Part shown: one piece after another, positions 59,224 to 64,000 of the stretch | Layout: every line of letters begins with the position of its first letter | Position numbering within the stretch: the first letter of the stretch is position 1 | From: Paenibacillus luteus | GTDB lineage: Bacteria > Bacillota > Bacilli > Paenibacillales > Paenibacillaceae | Length of the DNA stretch: 64,000 bases | Direction: 5' to 3' | NCBI RefSeq assembly: GCF_006542765.1 | Contig: NZ_SKCD01000029.1 | Location: forward strand, 1 to 64,000 | The notes under the pieces: generated by a model | Database searches by the model: none | The model's input: the letters and a program-made list of their open reading frames with translations, nothing else | Told to the model about the DNA's origin: nothing | Position numbers and translations under genes: made by a program

Positions 59224-60465
59224 ATGAAGCTAAGCGGAGAAGAAAGATCGTGGATCTTGTATGATTGCGGGAATTCGGCTTATTCCATGGCGGTTACAAC
59301 GGCGCTGCTGCCGATTGTATTTGGAATGTTTACTCATGTAAACAGCAGCATGGACCTAGGTTATTTTAATTCGTTAGCAAGTATCATTGTTGCGGTGCTA
59401 AGTCCGATATTAGGCACATTAGCTGACTATAAGGATAAGAAAAAGCGCTTCTTTCTATTTTTTGCACTGGTCGGCATTCTCTCGACGCTGTCGCTAGCCT
59501 TTATTTCGCCGGATAGCGGCCAGTGGCAGCTGCTAATTCTATTTTATGTTTTATCAGCTATTGGCTTTGCTGGATCTAATATTTTTTATGATTCGTTTCT
59601 AGTGGATGTAACGAAGGATGCTCGCATGGACAAGGTTTCTTCTATAGGCTTTGCATATGGTTATATAAGTAGCGTTATTCCTTTCGGGATCAGCATGGCG
59701 TTAATTTTCTTGATGGGCATGGATAAAGCCATTGGTTATCAAATCGGCTTTGTGATTACGGCACTATGGTGGGGATTACTCACGATTCCGATGGTGAGGG
59801 ATGTACAGCAGCGTTACTATGTTGAGCCGGAGCCTCGACCGATTTTAAATAGCTTCAAAAGGCTTGCGGGAACGTTCAGACAAATTCGCAGCTATAAGAT
59901 GGTGTTTATCTTTTTAATTGCTTATTTTTGTTATATTGATGGAGTCGATACGATTATTAAAATGGTAGTGCCTTATGCTACAGCGGTGCTGGGAGCGGAT
60001 TCGCTTGATACGTTTACGTTGCTCGGCATCTTATTAATCATTCAGGTTATTGCGTTTCCATGCGCTATACTCTATGGGAATTTAGCGAATAAATATTCGA
60101 CAAGAACCATGATTATTGTAGGGATTATCACCTATATCGTGTCTTGTGTAGCCGCATTTTTTATTTCGTCCGTATGGCATATTTTTATTCTTGGTGCGCT
60201 AATTGGTTCCGCACAAGGCGGCATACAAGCATTAAGCCGATCCTACTTTGCCAAAATCATACCGAAGGAAAACTCCAATGAATTTTTTGGTTTCTACAAT
60301 ATATTCGGCAAATTCGCAGCGATTCTCGGGCCTTTTATTATGTCGATAACGACGACAGTGACCGGTAACGCTAAGCTCAGTATTTTATCCATTATTCCGC
60401 TTTTCATTATTGGGTTGCTTGTATTCTTGACGCTGCCAAAGGAGAAGAGTATCGAGGTCATTTGA
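59224..60465 (+). CDS. MFS transporter, UMF1/Atg22-like family
   Basis: 413 residues with about twelve membrane helices. The N-terminal SWILYDCGNSAYSMAVTTALL matches the W-x-YDxGNSA-Y signature of the UMF1 family, whose substrates are poorly known (amino acid efflux in yeast Atg22). The cytoplasmic loop DYKDKKKRF fits the MFS A-motif region. GGGGAGAGG precedes the ATG. A separate promoter region and a following terminator make it a single-gene unit. Confidence 0.88.
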   Translation: MKLSGEERSWILYDCGNSAYSMAVTTALLPIVFGMFTHVNSSMDLGYFNSLASIIVAVLSPILGTLADYKDKKKRFFLFFALVGILSTLSLAFISPDSGQWQLLILFYVLSAIGFAGSNIFYDSFLVDVTKDARMDKVSSIGFAYGYISSVIPFGISMALIFLMGMDKAIGYQIGFVITALWWGLLTIPMVRDVQQRYYVEPEPRPILNSFKRLAGTFRQIRSYKMVFIFLIAYFCYIDGVDTIIKMVVPYATAVLGADSLDTFTLLGILLIIQVIAFPCAILYGNLANKYSTRTMIIVGIITYIVSCVAAFFISSVWHIFILGALIGSAQGGIQALSRSYFAKIIPKENSNEFFGFYNIFGKFAAILGPFIMSITTTVTGNAKLSILSIIPLFIIGLLVFLTLPKEKSIEVI

Positions 60466-60482
60466 CGCTATAGAAAAACAAT

Positions 60483-60519
60483 AGGCGCAGCCTACCGCTA
60501 TAAGCGGCATGCTGCGCCT
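60483..60519. terminator. Terminator between the transporter and the leftward ABC genes
   Basis: AGGCGCAGC pairs with GCTGCGCCT around an imperfect inner stem. It lies between convergent genes and probably serves both, although T-runs are short. Confidence 0.6.
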
Positions 60520-60565
60520 GTTCTCCGTTCTTTGCACATGGGAAGGATGGCGATAGAGACAGCCT

Positions 60566-61339
60566 CTAACCCTTGTAATTGTCGCTCCAGCGCAATAAGT
60601 AGATCTCAAGCTTGCGAACGAGCGAATCGGTGAGCTTGCCAACGGATGCAAAAATAACAATGCCGACAAACACGACCTCCGTCTGAGCAAACTGGCGGGC
60701 ATCGGAGATCATATAGCCAACGCCTGCGTTTGCTCCCATCAGCTCAGCGACAATCAGGCTTAGCCACGCAGTGCCTAGAGATAACCGAATTCCGAGCAAT
60801 AGATTGGGCATAGCAGCGGGCAGGATGAGCCGGGTAACCTGCTTGAACTTGCTGAATTCGAGTACTCGCGAGACTTCAATTAACTTGGAGTCTACGCTGC
60901 GGATGCCTAGAAAAGTATTTAAATAAATAGGGAAGAAGGCTCCCATTCCGATCAGAAGCACCTTGGAAAACTCACCAAAGCCGAACCACAAAATGAACAG
61001 AGGCATAATAGCCAAATGGGGGACGGTCCGAATCATTTGCAGCATAGGGTCAAGGGTCCATTCGGTTTTCTTGTAGAAGCCGACCAGTAGGCCAAAGAAG
61101 ACGCCAAGTCCGCCGCCGATTAAGAATCCAATTAGCGCGCGCGAAATACTGATGCCAATATTAGACAATAGTACACCGCTGAAGAGCAGGCTAATGAAGC
61201 TTTCACCGATTTTGAGCGGAGTTGGGAGCAGTTGGGGAGGCAGCAAGTGCAGCTCTCCGATTAACTGCCAAACCGCCAAAATAATAACAGGTAGCAGGCT
61301 GCCGTATAGATACTTCGTATAAGGTTTATAATTTTTCAT
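60566..61339 (-). CDS. ABC transporter permease, SsuC/TauC type
   Basis: 257 residues with six membrane helices and the EAA loop of nitrate/sulfonate/taurine permeases (EVSRVLEFSKFKQVTRLILPAA). The LPTPLKIGES and VPHLAIMPLFILWFGFGEFSK segments are typical of this family. It overlaps the preceding dehydrogenase gene by four bases. No matching SsuB-type ATPase is in the window; it may lie left of the cluster elsewhere or be shared. Confidence 0.9.
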   Translation of the reverse strand: MKNYKPYTKYLYGSLLPVIILAVWQLIGELHLLPPQLLPTPLKIGESFISLLFSGVLLSNIGISISRALIGFLIGGGLGVFFGLLVGFYKKTEWTLDPMLQMIRTVPHLAIMPLFILWFGFGEFSKVLLIGMGAFFPIYLNTFLGIRSVDSKLIEVSRVLEFSKFKQVTRLILPAAMPNLLLGIRLSLGTAWLSLIVAELMGANAGVGYMISDARQFAQTEVVFVGIVIFASVGKLTDSLVRKLEIYLLRWSDNYKG

Positions 61340-62322
61340 AGCTGGCTGCGCAGGTAATCAATCGCAGAATGGTGCAGGGTAATGACCCCGGACGCTAAAG
61401 CTTCTTGGTACCGCTGCTCCGAGGCTTGTCCAGGATACCTGATTTTGTCCTCATGCCCCTCTGCAAGTGGAAAATGTTCAAGCTCTCCAAGAAAGCCGGA
61501 GACCTGCTCCTTGAAAGAATCTACGGTATGCCCGAAAATAGTCGGATCGATTAACTGGATAAAGGCTCCGCGATTTTTCTTAAGCCCTTTCGCTCCAATC
61601 GGCACGTTGACGAGCGCTCCGCTAATGATTTCCAGTGCAAGGGAAAGTCCGAAGCCCTTGTATCCGCCGACCGGAGACAACCATTTGACATCCGCAGGAT
61701 TTTCGGTTGGCTGGCCTTCCTCATCTACTCCCCAGTTCTCAGGTATCGTTTCGCCTTTGAATTTGGCAATGCTGAGATGACCCCACGCCCGCTCCGACAT
61801 GGCCATATCCAGCACGAACAACGGATTCGTATGCGGGATGGCAATCGCCAGCGGCGTATTGTTCACAGCAGGGCCTTTGCCGCCGGGAGGCGCCATCACG
61901 CTCATTCCGCCGTATGCCGAGATCAATGTAATCGCGCCGCGTTCTGCTCCGTACCTTGCAATTACGCCAGCGGTATTGAAGCGGGACACATCGGTGATGC
62001 CGATGGTTATGATTTTACGATCAGGGAGAGCGGGAAGGGCGAGGTCAATGGCCTCGCGAGCTACAATACTGCCGAGATCGTAATTTCCGGCAATATGCAG
62101 GTAGGAGCCTTCCAACGGGCCTGCCTCATATTTGCCTCTGCCCTCGAATGCGCCTGCCGCCTGCTTGAAAAAAGTAAAGCCGTGCGAGGCATGTCCTCTC
62201 AGGTCGGCATCCAAATAATCGCTGGTGATGATTTCTGCCTCATATTCGGTAGCGCCGTACTTCATCAGCACTTTTTTGCCCATATCCTTTAGCTCTTCAA
62301 TTGAAATGGTGACTGTACTCAT
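61336..62322 (-). CDS. Ldh2-family (malate/L-lactate/sulfolactate) NAD(P)-dependent dehydrogenase
   Basis: 328 residues. Family features: LRGHASHGF near the N-terminus with the conserved catalytic His, ISAYGGMSVMAPPGGKGPAV split by the dinucleotide loop, and VGGYKGFGLSLALEIISGAL. Members oxidise 2-hydroxyacids, including (R)-sulfolactate, malate and ureidoglycolate. Being inserted between the binding protein and permease genes of a sulfonate-type importer suggests a hydroxy-sulfonate or related hydroxyacid substrate, which is inference. Confidence 0.88.
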   Translation of the reverse strand: MSTVTISIEELKDMGKKVLMKYGATEYEAEIITSDYLDADLRGHASHGFTFFKQAAGAFEGRGKYEAGPLEGSYLHIAGNYDLGSIVAREAIDLALPALPDRKIITIGITDVSRFNTAGVIARYGAERGAITLISAYGGMSVMAPPGGKGPAVNNTPLAIAIPHTNPLFVLDMAMSERAWGHLSIAKFKGETIPENWGVDEEGQPTENPADVKWLSPVGGYKGFGLSLALEIISGALVNVPIGAKGLKKNRGAFIQLIDPTIFGHTVDSFKEQVSGFLGELEHFPLAEGHEDKIRYPGQASEQRYQEALASGVITLHHSAIDYLRSQL

Positions 62323-62338
62323 GTTTGACGCTCCTAAC

Positions 62339-63382
62339 CTATGATTTATCGTTTTTCAATTCTTCCAATGCTTGATTGATGAATGTATTATCTACAACTT
62401 TTGAGACGTCTACAGATTTATTTACGGCTTTTTCTTTAACGAGGAATTCGTTTAATTCGGATTGTGATTTTACAAAATCATCTGAAACCGGAACGGTTGC
62501 AAATTGCACATTGGAGATGACAGATTTAACGACGTCAGGGTTTAGCTTGGTGCCTTCAGAGTATATTTTGACGGCTTCATCCAAGTGCTCAGTCTGCCAT
62601 TGAAGAGTAGTTTGCAAAACTTTCAAGTACGCGACAACAAGCTCAGGATGCTCATCGGCAAATTTAGTGCGCGCAATATGGAAAGCAGGGCTGATATAGT
62701 TAAGGGTTGACCCGTCACCCAGCACTTTGGCGCCTTCATCTACCACAGCTGTAGACAGATACGGCTCGCCAATGCCCCAGGCATCTACTGATCCACTTAC
62801 AAAAGCAGCTTTGGCTTCATCCGCATTTAGTTGGATAATTTCAACATCCTTGGCGGTAAGACCAGCTTTATCTAACAATCGGAACAGGATATCGTAGGCA
62901 GCTGTTGCTTTGGCTACAGCAATTTTCTTGCCTTTCAGTGCACTGAGCTCTGTAATCGTACTGTCTTTGGGCAGCAGCAATCCGACATTTTTGGAGCCTG
63001 TGCTTCCTACAGCAATTTCCTTAAAAGGAATGTCAGAGATTTGTCCGGTAATAACGCCGGTATTTCCGGTAACAGCGAGGTCAAGGCGGTTGGTGAGGAT
63101 TGCGTCGAATTGCGCAGGTCCGCCCGGAATATCTACCCAATTGACTTTGGCATTATGTTTGGCAAACTCGTCTTCAAACCATTTTTGCTGCTGGGCGAGA
63201 ACCAGGGGATGGACAGCATGTTGAACGCCAATATTGACGGTAACCTCTTTAGAGGCGGTTTCCCCTTGGTCGCCACCGGAGGCGGAGGATGAATTGCCGG
63301 TATTGTTGTTCTTGCCGCAGGCAGCTAGAGCCAACAGCATGCTTATGGTAAGGAATAGGATGGTTAGTGTTCTTTTGTTCAT
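62339..63382 (-). CDS. ABC substrate-binding lipoprotein, SsuA/NrtA-like
   Basis: 347 residues. The lipobox has Cys22 (LALAACGK). The NMT1/SsuA-like fold is shown by VNIGVQHAVHPLVLAQQQKW, DAILTNRLDLAVTGNTG and KGKKIAVAKATAAYDILF. It would deliver an aliphatic sulfonate or similar small anion to the permease at 60566. It leads the leftward operon (16-base gap to the dehydrogenase) and is divergent from the LysR gene. Confidence 0.9.
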   Translation of the reverse strand: MNKRTLTILFLTISMLLALAACGKNNNTGNSSSASGGDQGETASKEVTVNIGVQHAVHPLVLAQQQKWFEDEFAKHNAKVNWVDIPGGPAQFDAILTNRLDLAVTGNTGVITGQISDIPFKEIAVGSTGSKNVGLLLPKDSTITELSALKGKKIAVAKATAAYDILFRLLDKAGLTAKDVEIIQLNADEAKAAFVSGSVDAWGIGEPYLSTAVVDEGAKVLGDGSTLNYISPAFHIARTKFADEHPELVVAYLKVLQTTLQWQTEHLDEAVKIYSEGTKLNPDVVKSVISNVQFATVPVSDDFVKSQSELNEFLVKEKAVNKSVDVSKVVDNTFINQALEELKNDKS

Positions 63383-63465
63383 TATGAAAGACTCCTTTTT
63401 ATCTAAAGTAAGAACACTATACTATATCCGACTAAACAAGTATAATAACAATGAATAATGCTGGT

Positions 63466-63480
63466 ATAACCAAAAGTTAT
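63466..63480. promoter_or_regulatory. Candidate LysR-type binding site in the divergent region
   Basis: ATAACCAAAAGTTAT is a perfect ATAAC-N5-GTTAT dyad fitting the T-N11-A rule of LysR regulators. It lies 20 bases before the LysR start in the 117-base divergent region. Confidence 0.55.
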
Positions 63481-63499
63481 GGGAAGTGGGCTATTTCCG

Positions 63500-64000
63500 A
63501 TGAATATTGAGCAAATAGAATATTTTGTAAACGTAGCAAGAACGGGCTCAATCTCGGCTACAGCTGAAATCTCGCACATCTCTCAAGCCGGAATCAGCAA
63601 AGCCATTATGAAGCTGGAAAAGGAAGTTGGCTTTGAGCTGTTCCGCAGAACCAGGTATGGGACGCTGCTGACGGAGAGGGGAAAGGAACTGCTTACTAAA
63701 GCGGAGGAGATTTTGTTGAAGCTGCAGGAGTTTAAGGATAAGGTGTCCGGCCAACAGGAACAAATCCATGGGGATATACGTCTTTCGGTCAGTCCTAATT
63801 TTATTGCCATTTTGCCTAAGGTAATCATGTCGTTCAAAGCGAACAACCCTTACGTCAAGCTGGAGATTTCCGAAAAGGACTCCGTGGAGATATTGGAGGA
63901 CATCCGCCATGACCGCAGTGATATGGGCTTGATCTATTTTCACCCCGAGCATACCGAGCAAACAAAGGACCTGTGGCTGACGACGATGGTTGAATCGAGA
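63500..64000 (+). CDS. LysR-family transcriptional regulator, 3' end beyond the window
   Basis: 167 codons are open from the ATG at 63500 to the window edge. The N-terminal helix-turn-helix is clear (IEQIEYFVNVARTGSISATA, ISQAGISKAIMKLEKEVGF, ELFRRTRYGTLLTERG), followed by the start of the LysR substrate-binding domain (IRLSVSPNFIAILPKVI). A full protein would be ~290-300 residues. It is divergent from the sulfonate-type operon and probably controls it through the dyad at 63466. Confidence 0.92.
   Translation, partial: MNIEQIEYFVNVARTGSISATAEISHISQAGISKAIMKLEKEVGFELFRRTRYGTLLTERGKELLTKAEEILLKLQEFKDKVSGQQEQIHGDIRLSVSPNFIAILPKVIMSFKANNPYVKLEISEKDSVEILEDIRHDRSDMGLIYFHPEHTEQTKDLWLTTMVESR

Overview
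The window looks like a chromosomal segment of a Paenibacillus-type, spore-forming, Gram-positive Firmicute. This rests on the strong AGGAGG ribosome binding sites, the many S-layer-homology (SLH) surface proteins, lipoprotein-type ABC binding proteins, a SARP-type response regulator and a mannoside-utilisation operon. No rRNA, tRNA or CRISPR array was seen. All calls come from reading the sequence; no database search was run.

Layout. (1) 1-8.1 kb is a mobile or degenerate island. It holds a tyrosine-integrase relic, a zinc-ribbon protein, an orphan HicB-like antitoxin, a serine recombinase, a HEPN-type protein, a phage antirepressor with a replication-type winged-helix protein and iteron-like repeats, and a PD-(D/E)XK-like protein. 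It ends in a 48-codon fragment of the 3' end of groEL. (2) 8.1-13.35 kb is a 5 kb cassette carrying one 1333-residue SLH surface protein. It lies between two diverged direct repeats, each containing a groEL end and a long hairpin. (3) 13.4-31.2 kb is the most unusual part. An OmpR/PhoB-type response regulator without a kinase is followed by a dead secreted-protein gene, an SLH-like clostripain (C11) peptidase, and a three-gene operon. That operon encodes a 2272-residue Ig-like protein, an 1896-residue protein ending in a type-I dockerin, and a cohesin-like protein with three SLH repeats. Three promoters here share one bipartite element at exactly the same spacing. (4) 31.3-37.4 kb holds a SARP-type response regulator and another large SLH protein. 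(5) 37.4-45.8 kb holds a dihydrouridine synthase, then a LacI-type regulator, a sugar ABC importer and a GH2 beta-mannosidase. (6) 46-59.1 kb holds a MATE transporter, a DeoR regulator and a large 2-aminoethylphosphonate (2-AEP) catabolic locus: two PHP-domain hydrolases, PhnW, PhnX, a PbfA-like enzyme, a carbohydrate-type ABC importer and a third PHP protein. (7) 59.2-64 kb holds a UMF1-type transporter, a sulfonate-type ABC permease and binding protein with an Ldh2-family dehydrogenase, and the start of a divergent LysR regulator cut by the window edge.

How the genes may work together. In region 3 the dockerin of the 1896-residue protein could dock on the SLH-anchored cohesin protein encoded next to it, giving a wall-tethered, cellulosome-like complex with no visible glycoside hydrolase, under control of the nearby response regulator. 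In region 6 a phosphonate compound would be imported, possibly freed from an ester by PHP hydrolases, and converted by PhnW/PbfA and PhnX to acetaldehyde and phosphate. Both are inferences from gene content and order.
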